Source: Paraneptunicella aestuarii (lineage in GTDB: Bacteria; Pseudomonadota; Gammaproteobacteria; Enterobacterales; Alteromonadaceae). From it: DNA of 64,000 bases. The stretch is from NCBI RefSeq assembly GCF_019900845.1, contig NZ_CP074570.1, positions 3,224,001 to 3,288,000 on the forward strand, in the 5' to 3' direction. Made by a program: the position numbers and the translations under genes. The notes beneath the pieces are model-generated. The model searched no databases. It saw only the letters and a list, made by a program, of their open reading frames with translations, and was not told where the DNA came from. Positions 8,097-16,666 of the stretch are shown here, in pieces (positions within the stretch are counted from its first letter, which is position 1; the number at the start of each line of letters is the position of its first letter).

Positions 8097-9215
8097 TTAA
8101 TCCTTCATTTTAATAAAAGGCCGAAGCAATCCACGACCAATAATTTCATTCATAATTTCAGTTGAACCGCCGCCCAGGCTCAAGATTTTGGCGTCTCGAT
8201 ACGTGCGCTCAACCAGAGTGTGCTGTAGGCAACCAGCCGCACCACAGATATGAACACATTGATTCGCCGCTTCTTCTAGTGCCGCTACCGCAAAGTTTTT
8301 GGCAATACAGGTTTCCTCGTCGGTAAGATCACGCTCTTTAAGCGCCTGAAAGCATTTCTCAACATAGGCTTCAGACACTTTTAACTGCGTACTCATGGTG
8401 GCGATTTTGTGCAGAATCGCCTGTTTCTTATAGAGAGGTTTTCCCTGAACCATACGCTCGGTACTGTATTTACCTGCGTATTCAAGAATGCTTTTAGCGC
8501 TGGCGTTAGACATTACCGCCAGGTTCAAGCGCTCTTTCGCTAATGCTTTACGAAGTATCTTGGCCGCTTCTCCAACTTCACCAATCAAGGCCGCACGGGC
8601 ATTGGTAAACGTGATGCTGGAAACGGGCAAGCCATACCAACCGATGCAGTGCAGATCATCGGCATGAGTGGTTTCCGGTTCACGTTCAACCAAAAACAGA
8701 GAAAGCTCATTTTGATAGTAAGCCGCCGTGATAAAGAAATCGGCTCGCGAACCATTACAAATGAATTTCTTTTCTCCACTAAAATGCAGCGAACCGTCGC
8801 AATGTTGCTCAACTCTGCTGCTAATAGCTCGCAAGTCGGAACCCGCACCGGGTTCGGTCAAAGCCATCACGATGAGTTTCTCTCCAGAAACAACTTGCTC
8901 AGCCACGTCTTCGAATACTTGCTGGTTTCCGTGTCTCAGGGCGGTGAGGCTGACCATGTGCGAAGCCAACCCCATCGCCATAGCCTGAGACCCGGCTCTG
9001 GTTAGCTCAGCTAACCAAAAAGCTTGCCGTTCGGCATCGGCCAACATTTGATCGTAATCGTCATGACCCAATTGCAGAAGCTTCCAGTCCGCCGCTCGAT
9101 TGTGCAGATCGAGCGGGTAAGTACCTTCTTGCTCCCACTGTGGAATATTTTGGGTAATGGCTTCTGCGACAAACTCTCTAGCCGAAGCCTGAAATTCAGT
9201 AATTGTCATAGCCAT
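8097..9215 (-). CDS. acyl-CoA dehydrogenase
   Basis: The 372-residue protein has the full ACAD fold: N-terminal helices, the FAD/substrate motif MALTEPGAGSDLRAI (~residue 117), and the C-terminal YRDAKILSLGGGSTEI block. In that block the position of the medium-chain ACAD catalytic Glu is Gly. A Glu in LAKERLNLAV (~residue 229) aligns with the catalytic Glu of isovaleryl-CoA dehydrogenase. The enzyme may therefore prefer branched acyl-CoAs, which fits a partner that makes 3-hydroxy-3-methylglutaryl-CoA; this is inference. It lies between the FAD monooxygenase (26 bp upstream) and the thioesterase (3 bp downstream) in one operon. Confidence 0.85.
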   Translation of the reverse strand: MAMTITEFQASAREFVAEAITQNIPQWEQEGTYPLDLHNRAADWKLLQLGHDDYDQMLADAERQAFWLAELTRAGSQAMAMGLASHMVSLTALRHGNQQVFEDVAEQVVSGEKLIVMALTEPGAGSDLRAISSRVEQHCDGSLHFSGEKKFICNGSRADFFITAAYYQNELSLFLVEREPETTHADDLHCIGWYGLPVSSITFTNARAALIGEVGEAAKILRKALAKERLNLAVMSNASAKSILEYAGKYSTERMVQGKPLYKKQAILHKIATMSTQLKVSEAYVEKCFQALKERDLTDEETCIAKNFAVAALEEAANQCVHICGAAGCLQHTLVERTYRDAKILSLGGGSTEIMNEIIGRGLLRPFIKMKD

Positions 9216-9241
9216 TTGGATTTATTACTCCTTAGCAGCGC

Positions 9242-10363
9242 TTAGAAAACTGTGGTTTCAGCCAATTGATAGAAGCGATCCATAATTGGCGTTAATGAAT
9301 CATGCTGAACGGAGTTTTCCGGTTGGAAATAGAAAAGATCGGTCATATCTTCCATTACCTTCAACATTTTCTGAGAGCGTATTGCAGCCCTTGATTCATA
9401 ACGCTTCAATGCAGATTCAACCGAATCATCGCAATTACCATTGATGGCTTGTGCCAACATAAAGCAGTTTTCTAATCCCAGCGTAAATCCGTAACCCAAC
9501 GTGGGTAACATGCCGTGAACACTGTCTCCTAATAATGTACAACGGCCTTTATACCAAGGCCCTTCTGCACGCATGGCGCGCAGTTTATTAGCAATGATAT
9601 TTTCCGGTTTCGTAGCCTGGATCATTTCCAGAAGAGGAGAACTCATGCCTTCTAATCGGCCTACAAGTTCATCTTGTGTCAGGAGCTCATCACCTTCGTG
9701 CTTGTAGGCAACAAACCAGTATTTAAATTGAGTGCTATTGTCCAGTGGGTAGGTCACAAAGCGTGCATTGCTGTGTGTATAGATTTGGCAGGAGTGCCCT
9801 TCCAGCATCGGCGATTCATAGTGAACAACACCACGAGTCGCCGCAACACCAGTGTAGCGGCAATCCTGATCCGAGACATAACTACGAACTTTGGAGAAAA
9901 CACCGTCGGTGCCAATCACCAAATCGAATATTTTGACTTCGCCGTTAGCAAACGTAACGCGAATGTCGTTATCGGTATCATTAATATCAACCGCTTCGGC
10001 ACCATAATGAATATTATTGTTGCCCAAGCCTTCTTTTAATAATCCGAATAGGCGCTTGCGCTCAAACATAACAGCTGGCGCAGGGAAATCGTGACCCGGC
10101 ATACGCACCGGGTGACGATGTAATTCAGTTGCATGACGATCCAGAGTTACCAGATATTCAATAGGCTGACCTTCGGTTAATAACTTATTGTTACCCAGAA
10201 TAAATTTCAGAATTTGTACGCCTTGCGGCCATACATAGATCCCGGTTCCTGAATCTCGCGCTGAGTCACCACGCTCAAAAACCTGAGCGTCGTGACCGAA
10301 CTTGCGCAGCAGACAAGCTGCCGCCAAGCCGTTTAGTCCAGCACCGATTACACCAATTCTCAT
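9242..10363 (-). CDS. FAD-dependent monooxygenase (PHBH fold)
   Basis: The 373-residue protein starts with a Rossmann GxGxxG motif (VIGAGLNGLAAACLLR), has the middle DG-type motif (DLVIGTDGVFSKVR, ~residue 150), and the second FAD motif GRCTLLGDSVHGMLPTLGYG (~residue 275). This is the salicylate/4-hydroxybenzoate hydroxylase family, which hydroxylates or epoxidises small substrates with NAD(P)H and O2. Its ATGA overlaps the stop of the asparagine synthetase gene, so the two are translationally coupled. No membrane segment is apparent. Substrate unknown; a tailoring oxidation in the HMG-CoA-linked pathway is inferred from context. Confidence 0.85.
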   Translation of the reverse strand: MRIGVIGAGLNGLAAACLLRKFGHDAQVFERGDSARDSGTGIYVWPQGVQILKFILGNNKLLTEGQPIEYLVTLDRHATELHRHPVRMPGHDFPAPAVMFERKRLFGLLKEGLGNNNIHYGAEAVDINDTDNDIRVTFANGEVKIFDLVIGTDGVFSKVRSYVSDQDCRYTGVAATRGVVHYESPMLEGHSCQIYTHSNARFVTYPLDNSTQFKYWFVAYKHEGDELLTQDELVGRLEGMSSPLLEMIQATKPENIIANKLRAMRAEGPWYKGRCTLLGDSVHGMLPTLGYGFTLGLENCFMLAQAINGNCDDSVESALKRYESRAAIRSQKMLKVMEDMTDLFYFQPENSVQHDSLTPIMDRFYQLAETTVF

Positions 10364-12318
10364 GCCGCGACCTCCTGTGCCATCATGTCGCTATCCACTG
10401 TCATGTTGTATTGATTTTGCAACATACACATGCTGGTTAGTTCCATGATCATTGGGTCAAGTAGCGCTTGACGCTCACGGCTCATATCCGGTAGTTCGTC
10501 AATCAGCTTACGTACTTTAGCAGCGTTATAGAACGGCAATTTCTCTAAAGCCTGGCTGTTCAGGGTATCGCGCACCAATTGGAACAAGCGCCCATTGCGT
10601 AACAAGGTTGCCGGTGGCGCACGGAAGTAATGTTTCTTACGCTCATACAACTCTACCGGCAGATAGTTTTTCATTGCTTCGCGGAAGATGTACTTCTCGG
10701 TAGAGTTACGGATCTTCATATGTACAGGCAATTTCGCTGCCATTTCAACAACATGGTGATCCAGAAGCGGTACACGGCCTTCAACACTGTGGCCCATTTC
10801 CATGCGATCGCCCAAGGTAGTCAATACAAAAGCAGGCAAGTAGGATTTCGCCCACAAATACATGGAACGGTGTACAGGGTCGATATTTTCCAGTTTGCGA
10901 TGATCCAGCGTATTGAAGAACATGCGATATGGTTCAATACTGCCATAACGGCTAGCAACATCATCAGAATACATTTCTTGCAAAGCAGTAAACCAGCCAG
11001 CCTGATTGTCCAGCCATGAAATACCGTGACCAATTTGCTCAGTTAACCAGCTTACGTCTTTTGGCATATTGCTCTGCGTGTAGCCCGCTTGGCTAGCCAG
11101 GATCTTTTCACGCATGTTAGCGATGACTTCAGGATCCTGGTTCTGAGAATTGAACAGCACCATGTCACGCTTAAAGTGTGGGTAGCCTGCGAATACTTCG
11201 TCGGCACCTTCACCGGTTAGAACAGCCTTAATTCCGTTGTCACGAACAATGCCGCTTAACATGAATTTGGCAACACCGTGCGCATTAAAGAATGGCGTTT
11301 CGTTGTGCCAAAGGGCCTTTTCATAATTGTCAGCCAGGTCGTCCTGAGTTACAGGAATAGTATGGAATTTTGCCCCCGCGCGTTCTGCCGCCAAGCGTGC
11401 GAAACGGTTCTCGTCATAATCTTCCATTTCAACGAAAGACAGGTTGAAAGCGTCCATCGACTTGCCAGAAAGCTCGGTTGCCATGCCTAACATGGCTGAT
11501 GAATCAACACCGCCACTTAAGTAAATACCAACCGGAACGTCTGCACGTAAGCGTAAACGAACCGATTCAGCGATGGCGTCATGTACATCGCGGATCAGGG
11601 TTTTCTCGTCTTTACCTGCAACAAATGGGTCTTCAACACCTGCATCATTGTATTCGATATCCCAGTAACAATGCTGCTTCATGCCTGATGGCGTAAGAAG
11701 CATCATATGACCCGGTGTTACCGCATTGACGTATTTAAATAGAGAGCTGTTATCCAGATAGAAAGAACGAGTAACGTAAGCCATTTCGTCCCATACCGCT
11801 GGAACGCCAGCATTGATAATGGCTTTGGCTTCTGAAGCGAAGTAAATTTTGCCGTCATATTCACCGTAAAATAACGGCTTGATGCCCATACGGTCACGCA
11901 TGGCAATAACGCAATTTTGCTGCGCATCGTACAACACCATTGCGAATTCACCACGCAGTCTTTCAAGACCTTTAGTGCCGTATTCTTTGTATAAATAGAG
12001 TGCTATCTCACTGTCTGATTCTGTTGAGAAGTGGTAGCCTTTTGCGCGTAATTCGTCACGAATTCGCTCGAAATCGTAAAATTCACCATTAACAACTAGG
12101 TGAAGTGCTCCACTTTGATCGCTAATAGGCTGCAAACCATTGCCAAGGCCAATGATACTGAGGCGGGTATGACCCATTACCATTCTATGGTCATTGGAAA
12201 TCCAGATATTGTTTTCATCTGGACCACGATGATAAATAGCGTCCAAGCCTGCTTGAACCTGTTCTTTTTTCGCCTGATGTTTAGGGTTGGCTGAATAAAC
12301 CGTTAGAAATCCGCACAT
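10360..12318 (-). CDS. glutamine-hydrolysing asparagine synthetase (AsnB-like amidotransferase)
   Basis: The 652-residue protein begins MCGF, giving the Ntn nucleophile Cys2, followed by a class II glutaminase domain (residues 2-~210, with YHRGPDENNIW and NGEFYDFERIR). The synthetase domain has the PP-loop YLSGGVDSSAM (~residue 267). Length matches the ~630-residue bacterial AsnB type, not the 554-residue E. coli form. In biosynthetic clusters, AsnB homologues adenylate a carboxylate and turn it into an amide, or close a ring. Its position between the HMG-CoA synthase and monooxygenase genes suggests that role rather than housekeeping asparagine supply, but both are possible. Confidence 0.85.
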   Translation of the reverse strand: MCGFLTVYSANPKHQAKKEQVQAGLDAIYHRGPDENNIWISNDHRMVMGHTRLSIIGLGNGLQPISDQSGALHLVVNGEFYDFERIRDELRAKGYHFSTESDSEIALYLYKEYGTKGLERLRGEFAMVLYDAQQNCVIAMRDRMGIKPLFYGEYDGKIYFASEAKAIINAGVPAVWDEMAYVTRSFYLDNSSLFKYVNAVTPGHMMLLTPSGMKQHCYWDIEYNDAGVEDPFVAGKDEKTLIRDVHDAIAESVRLRLRADVPVGIYLSGGVDSSAMLGMATELSGKSMDAFNLSFVEMEDYDENRFARLAAERAGAKFHTIPVTQDDLADNYEKALWHNETPFFNAHGVAKFMLSGIVRDNGIKAVLTGEGADEVFAGYPHFKRDMVLFNSQNQDPEVIANMREKILASQAGYTQSNMPKDVSWLTEQIGHGISWLDNQAGWFTALQEMYSDDVASRYGSIEPYRMFFNTLDHRKLENIDPVHRSMYLWAKSYLPAFVLTTLGDRMEMGHSVEGRVPLLDHHVVEMAAKLPVHMKIRNSTEKYIFREAMKNYLPVELYERKKHYFRAPPATLLRNGRLFQLVRDTLNSQALEKLPFYNAAKVRKLIDELPDMSRERQALLDPMIMELTSMCMLQNQYNMTVDSDMMAQEVAA

Positions 12319-12405
12319 GATAACGACCTTTAATAAAACCGAATAAAGTTAGAATGAGAAGGCGCCTGAGCTAGCGCCCGATCTTGTAATGGCTCAGAGT
12401 GAGCC

Positions 12406-13590
12406 CTATGCCTTTTCTACTGCCTGATACTGGCGAATGTTGTCCACGACACCACCCATACGGAATGCAGAGTTAGTCACTGCAGGGTATTCAATCGTGC
12501 CGCGAGCATCGTCTTTGGTTTGATACATGAAACGCTCATAATTCTGATAACTGAGGCGCTCACGATTTTGCAACATGCTCTTGTGTTCCTTGGTTGGTAA
12601 GCCTCGACGGTAGTTAGGTTGAACGGTTCCTGAGAAGAATTCACCAACACAGCCAGAGCCATAGCTGAACAAGCCGATTTGCTGACTCGTCATGTCACCG
12701 TCATAATTTTCCAGAAGGGAAATCAAACCAAAATACATACTGGCGGTATAGGTATTACCAATGTCTTTACCGTAGATTTGACTGATGGTGTAGCTTTCGT
12801 CTTGATGATCAGCCATTTCATCAGCAAACTCGGTTTGCAAATGCTGATAAGCCTTCTTCGCCATTTTGGTGAAAGGTTGATGGAAACATAACCAAGGCAA
12901 TTCGTTGAGGCTCTTGCCACCGTTTTCTCTATAGTGCTTATAAGCTTCTGCCATAGAGTTGAGATAGCAGTTAATTGACAATTCACCGTCAACTAATGCA
13001 TGTTGCATGTGATTGGGACGCCAGAAGTCCATCACGTCTTCGGAGTACAAACCGCGCTGAGAGTCGAATGCAATGATGTCAGGGTTTTGACTGATCACCA
13101 TCGCAACGGCACCCGCACCTTGAGTACACTCACCCGGGCTATTTTGTTCATACTTGGCAATATCGCTAGCAATAACCAATACACTTTCATGTGGACGAAC
13201 AGTAACAACGTCACATGCCATTTGAATTCCAGCCGTTGCACCGTAGCAAGCTTGCTTGATTTCAAATGCACGAACATTTGGACTAACGTCGATCATGCCA
13301 GTTAAATAAGCCGCGCCAGATTTAGATTGATCAACACCTGTTTCTGTCGCAAAAATAACCGTTGAAATAGATGCTTTCTGCTCTGGAGTCATATCATCCA
13401 GAATCAGTTTTGCCGCATTAGCAGCCATTGTGACAACATCTTCGTCCGGTGCAGGAACTGCCATTTTTACCTGACCAATACCATGAAGGTATTTGTTAGG
13501 GTCGATTTGATGCACTCCTGCCAGGTCATCTAATCCCAAGTAATACTCGGGTATATAAAAACCCATTTTGTTTATGCCGATTTTTGCCAT
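12406..13590 (-). CDS. hydroxymethylglutaryl-CoA synthase
   Basis: Start chosen at the ATG at 13590 because AGGTG lies 8 nt before it; an in-frame GTG is 3 codons upstream. The 394-residue protein has all three catalytic residues of bacterial HMG-CoA synthases: Glu83 (FATETGVDQSKSG), Cys115 (EIKQACYGAT) and His237 (CFHQPFTKMAKK), the same spacing as in Staphylococcus aureus MvaS. It should condense acetoacetyl-CoA or a beta-ketoacyl thioester with acetyl-CoA or acetyl-ACP. No other mevalonate gene and no PKS/ACP gene lie nearby, so it is not explained by a mevalonate operon or by standard beta-branching cassettes. It is first in the operon that runs through the asparagine synthetase, monooxygenase, dehydrogenase and thioesterase genes. 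Confidence 0.9.
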   Translation of the reverse strand: MAKIGINKMGFYIPEYYLGLDDLAGVHQIDPNKYLHGIGQVKMAVPAPDEDVVTMAANAAKLILDDMTPEQKASISTVIFATETGVDQSKSGAAYLTGMIDVSPNVRAFEIKQACYGATAGIQMACDVVTVRPHESVLVIASDIAKYEQNSPGECTQGAGAVAMVISQNPDIIAFDSQRGLYSEDVMDFWRPNHMQHALVDGELSINCYLNSMAEAYKHYRENGGKSLNELPWLCFHQPFTKMAKKAYQHLQTEFADEMADHQDESYTISQIYGKDIGNTYTASMYFGLISLLENYDGDMTSQQIGLFSYGSGCVGEFFSGTVQPNYRRGLPTKEHKSMLQNRERLSYQNYERFMYQTKDDARGTIEYPAVTNSAFRMGGVVDNIRQYQAVEKA

Positions 13591-13879
13591 AATATTCACC
13601 TGTACTTAGCACTAATAAAAAAACTCACGTTTAAAAAATAACAATCACAGACTGTTACAAAGAGAATTAGCCAAAACAGATAAAGAGCACTTCTTATTGT
13701 TATTATTAAATCCTTTACCTTTTAAATTTGATAAATAAGAAAACGATTTAGGACTTAATTTTTCGTTTAATATTCGTACCAAATCATGTAGTTCGGGTAA
13801 TTTCTTGCTCTGGCATTCTATAGACTGGTTATTGAATGAAAATTGAAAAAAGTAGTTAAACAGTAATGAGAAAATTCAT
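13591..13879. promoter_or_regulatory. divergent promoter region between the HMG-CoA synthase operon and lysR
   Basis: This 289-bp A/T-rich spacer separates a minus-strand operon from a plus-strand LysR gene, the usual layout for a LysR regulator acting on its neighbour. I see A/T-rich inverted stretches but no single convincing T-N11-A operator. Confidence 0.45.
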
Positions 13880-14794
13880 ATGTTTTCCAGAATCACACTA
13901 GAAATGTGGCGTGTTTTCGTCACCATTGCAGAGGAAGGAAGTAGCGTGAAAGCCGCTTCTGTACTGCATAAGAGCCAATCAGCCATAAGTCACTCAATAA
14001 AAAAAATGGAGAGTGAACTTGGCAAGCCATTATTTAAAATTGAAGGGCGATCTTCGGTCTTGACGACATTGGGAAAGATACTTTTACCTAAAGCTCAACG
14101 CCTTTTAGGTGATGCAGATGGTATTGAGAAATTAGGTAAACAATATCAACTTGGATTTATGGATGAAGTGGGAATTGCATTAGATGTATTAGTTCCTGCA
14201 AGTGTTATTCATGAAACAATTGAGAGATTTGGTGTTATTTATCCAAATGTTTCCTTACGTATTTATGAGACCTCTCTTTCAGGTACAAAACAACTATTAG
14301 ATGAAGGAACTATTGCATTGGGCATTTCCAGTACCATGCCAAATGACATCATCATTGAACCCTTTATGGATATTCCAATGATTTGCGTCTGCTCCCCTTC
14401 ATTTAGTCTGGCTGAGGAAGAAAAGGTTACTCAGAATGACCTTAAACGCTTCCGACAAATTGTTATTCGAGACTCGGGAAAAAGTAATATCAGTAGTGGC
14501 TGGTTAGGCTCCAGCAATCGAATTACAGTGACTCACATCCATACAGCTCTGAATATGGTTGATTCAGGAATTGGTTATGCCTGGCTTCCTCATCACCTGG
14601 TTCAACCTTATGTTGAGAGTGGTCGATTAACCTTTATTCAACTCACGAAAGGCGCGACTCGAAGTGTGAATCTTCAAATTGGACTACGTTCAGAACTGAT
14701 GCAGATTGAAGAAATCCAAACACTGTTTGACCTGTTAAAAGCCGTTTCAATCAGTGATGACATTGTATCCAACCCTATTCAACTCACTGGCTAG
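13880..14794 (+). CDS. LysR-family transcriptional regulator
   Basis: The 304-residue protein has an N-terminal winged helix-turn-helix (residues ~5-65; MWRVFVTIAEEGSSVKAAS, SQSAISHSIKKMESELG, KPLFKIEG) and a substrate-binding-protein-like effector domain (residues ~90-290). It is transcribed away from the HMG-CoA synthase operon, so it most likely controls that operon in response to a pathway metabolite. The ATG has only a weak purine-rich upstream site. Confidence 0.9.
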   Translation: MFSRITLEMWRVFVTIAEEGSSVKAASVLHKSQSAISHSIKKMESELGKPLFKIEGRSSVLTTLGKILLPKAQRLLGDADGIEKLGKQYQLGFMDEVGIALDVLVPASVIHETIERFGVIYPNVSLRIYETSLSGTKQLLDEGTIALGISSTMPNDIIIEPFMDIPMICVCSPSFSLAEEEKVTQNDLKRFRQIVIRDSGKSNISSGWLGSSNRITVTHIHTALNMVDSGIGYAWLPHHLVQPYVESGRLTFIQLTKGATRSVNLQIGLRSELMQIEEIQTLFDLLKAVSISDDIVSNPIQLTG

Positions 14795-15011
14795 GGCTTT
14801 TTTGCTCCTCATTTTTACACGATCAATTACCCTACAATATTCACTTGAACTCAGCATGGAACGCTAAGTTTCAAGTTAGTATTCACTTCGCCCAAATATG
14901 CTTCGCCTCGCACTATTTGAATTTTTTAGATGACACGTGCCAGTTTTATTCAGTGGTTATCCCCTCCTCGCTCCCATACCATCATCATGCAACACACAGC
15001 GAGGATAAAAA

Positions 15012-15644
15012 ATGAGCAAATTAACCGTAGAATTTTTCCATGACGCGGTTTGCGGCTGGTGCTATGTCCAAAGCCCCAGGTTACGCAAAATTGCGCAGGA
15101 AATGGATATAAAAGTCGTACAACGATGTTTTGTTTTACAGCGTAACAATCAAGAGATTATTCAGCGCTTTGGCTCTTTGGAACAGGCCAAAACTGAAATT
15201 CTTGGGCATTGGGTTGCCTGTAAACAACATGCTGACGATCCCACATCAATTGATATTGAAGGTATGGCAAAACAACCATTCACATATCCTAGTGGTTACC
15301 TGGCAGCATTAGGTGCCAAAGCTGCTGAAATGATGGGCGACAGCGATAAGCATTGGGATTTTTTCGACGCTATTCAAAATCAGCATTTACGCATTAACAA
15401 CAATATTGGTGATGCCAGCATTTTGATCGAAACAGCACAAAGCATTGGATTGAATCCCATTACATTCGAAGAAAAACTGCATAGTGATGAAGTCAAAGCA
15501 GCCGTTGAAGATGATTTATTGCTGGCTCGTCGTTATCAGATCCGTAGCATTCCAACCTTGGTAATTAATGGTGAGAAGGTTATCTCGCAAACATTAAGCC
15601 TTGAGCAAATGCGTCAAGTTTTTAGCCAGCTACTTGCTGCCTAA
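15012..15644 (+). CDS. DsbA/FrnE-like thiol oxidoreductase, cytoplasmic
   Basis: The 210-residue protein is a DSBA-domain thioredoxin fold with an active-site CxxC in VCGWCYVQ (residues 14-17) and the cis-Pro loop RSIPTLVING near residue 180. It has no signal peptide, which fits the FrnE-like cytoplasmic group (2-hydroxychromene isomerase/DsbA superfamily) rather than periplasmic DsbA. GAGGA lies 6 nt before the ATG. It is followed after 52 bp by a flavodoxin-like gene on the same strand, and the two probably form a stress- or redox-linked operon. Confidence 0.8.
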   Translation: MSKLTVEFFHDAVCGWCYVQSPRLRKIAQEMDIKVVQRCFVLQRNNQEIIQRFGSLEQAKTEILGHWVACKQHADDPTSIDIEGMAKQPFTYPSGYLAALGAKAAEMMGDSDKHWDFFDAIQNQHLRINNNIGDASILIETAQSIGLNPITFEEKLHSDEVKAAVEDDLLLARRYQIRSIPTLVINGEKVISQTLSLEQMRQVFSQLLAA

Positions 15645-15696
15645 ATCTCAGCTATTAAACAGACCTGAAAACAGGTGTATTACAGGAACTAACAAA

Positions 15697-16272
15697 ATGA
15701 ACAAATTAGTCATCCTTTTTCATAGTGGTTATGGGCATACAGAGAAGCAAGCACATAGTGTTTTGGAAGGTGCTAAAAAAGTTTCAAACGTAGAAGCAAA
15801 TCTTATGGCGATTCCAGAAAATGGTGAATTGTCGGGAGCACAATGGGAAGAATTAGCCGAGGCTGAAGGTATTATCTTTGGCTCTCCCACCTATATGGGC
15901 GGTGTTTCATGGCAGTTCAAGAAGGTCGCAGACGCTTCTTCCAAGCCTTGGTTTGGTCAGCAATGGAAAGATAAAATTGCTGCGGGTTTCACTAATTCAG
16001 CAACAATTAATGGCGACAAATTCCTTACGGTTAACTACTTGCAAACACTTGCCATGCAACATGGCATGGTTTGGGTTGGAGTAGGTTTAATGCCTTCCAA
16101 TGCAAAAGATGCAGACCGTAATGACATTAACTACCTTGGCGGTTTTAATGGCTTATTCGCGCAATCACCTTCAGATTCTTCACCTGAAGAAGGCCCTCTT
16201 CCTGGTGATTTGAAAACAGCAATCCTGTTTGGTGAACGTATCGCAAACGCGGTTGCCCGCTGGAATAAGTAG
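15697..16272 (+). CDS. flavodoxin-like NAD(P)H:quinone/FMN reductase
   Basis: Start set at the ATG at 15697 (MNKLVILFHSGYGHTEKQ), with AGGA upstream; an earlier in-frame start would overlap the DsbA-like gene and adds no conserved sequence. The 191-residue protein has the FMN phosphate loop SGYGHTEKQA, the isoalloxazine-binding FGSPTYMGGVSWQFK block (~residue 67), and a VWVGVGLMP block, typical of the WrbA-like flavodoxin fold. It probably reduces quinones or other small acceptors. Confidence 0.8.
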   Translation: MNKLVILFHSGYGHTEKQAHSVLEGAKKVSNVEANLMAIPENGELSGAQWEELAEAEGIIFGSPTYMGGVSWQFKKVADASSKPWFGQQWKDKIAAGFTNSATINGDKFLTVNYLQTLAMQHGMVWVGVGLMPSNAKDADRNDINYLGGFNGLFAQSPSDSSPEEGPLPGDLKTAILFGERIANAVARWNK

Positions 16273-16397
16273 ATTTAACAATTCTGGAGAAGAAATCTCT
16301 GGATTAATTACCCCTTTGCGTAAATCAACTTTCAATCCCTGGACAAGTTGATTTACCAATGATTGGTTTTCCTTAAGGACGTATACACGGAAAGCCA

Positions 16398-16427
16398 GTG
16401 TTCACAACGACACCTTGTTGTGAACAC
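16398..16427. repeat. perfect 11-bp inverted repeat
   Basis: GTGTTCACAAC-gacacctt-GTTGTGAACAC forms a perfect hairpin between two convergent genes. It lacks a T-run on either side. It may be an operator-like palindrome or a weak terminator. Confidence 0.6.
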
Positions 16428-16461
16428 ATGTACCATCAAACTCGGAGCTTAGGTGGTATTT

Positions 16462-16502
16462 GAGGCGACTGCATCCCCCCCACACCACGCAGCAGTCGCC
16501 TC
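16462..16502. repeat. 11-bp inverted repeat with C-rich loop
   Basis: GAGGCGACTGC and GCAGTCGCCTC pair perfectly around a 19-nt loop that contains a run of seven C. There is no T-run. It lies in the same 394-bp convergent spacer as the hairpin at 16398, and could act as a transcript-end structure for fimV or the flavodoxin gene. Confidence 0.6.
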
Positions 16503-16666
16503 TCCCCATCGTATCTTTTAAGAATTCAATCCAACGCTCAGTTCTGGCTCAGTACACAAAGAAATAGATAAGAAGAAAATGATGGTTCGAAAAACAAAAA
16601 TGACCGGTTAAAACCAGCCATTCAGTATTCGATATTTGTTTTTATGCGTTTAATAACGCTCAGTAC

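Noticed and set aside
12406..13590. Mevalonate pathway or PKS beta-branching cassette
   Set aside because: No HMG-CoA reductase, mevalonate kinase, ACP, decarboxylating KS or enoyl-CoA hydratase gene lies in the neighbourhood.
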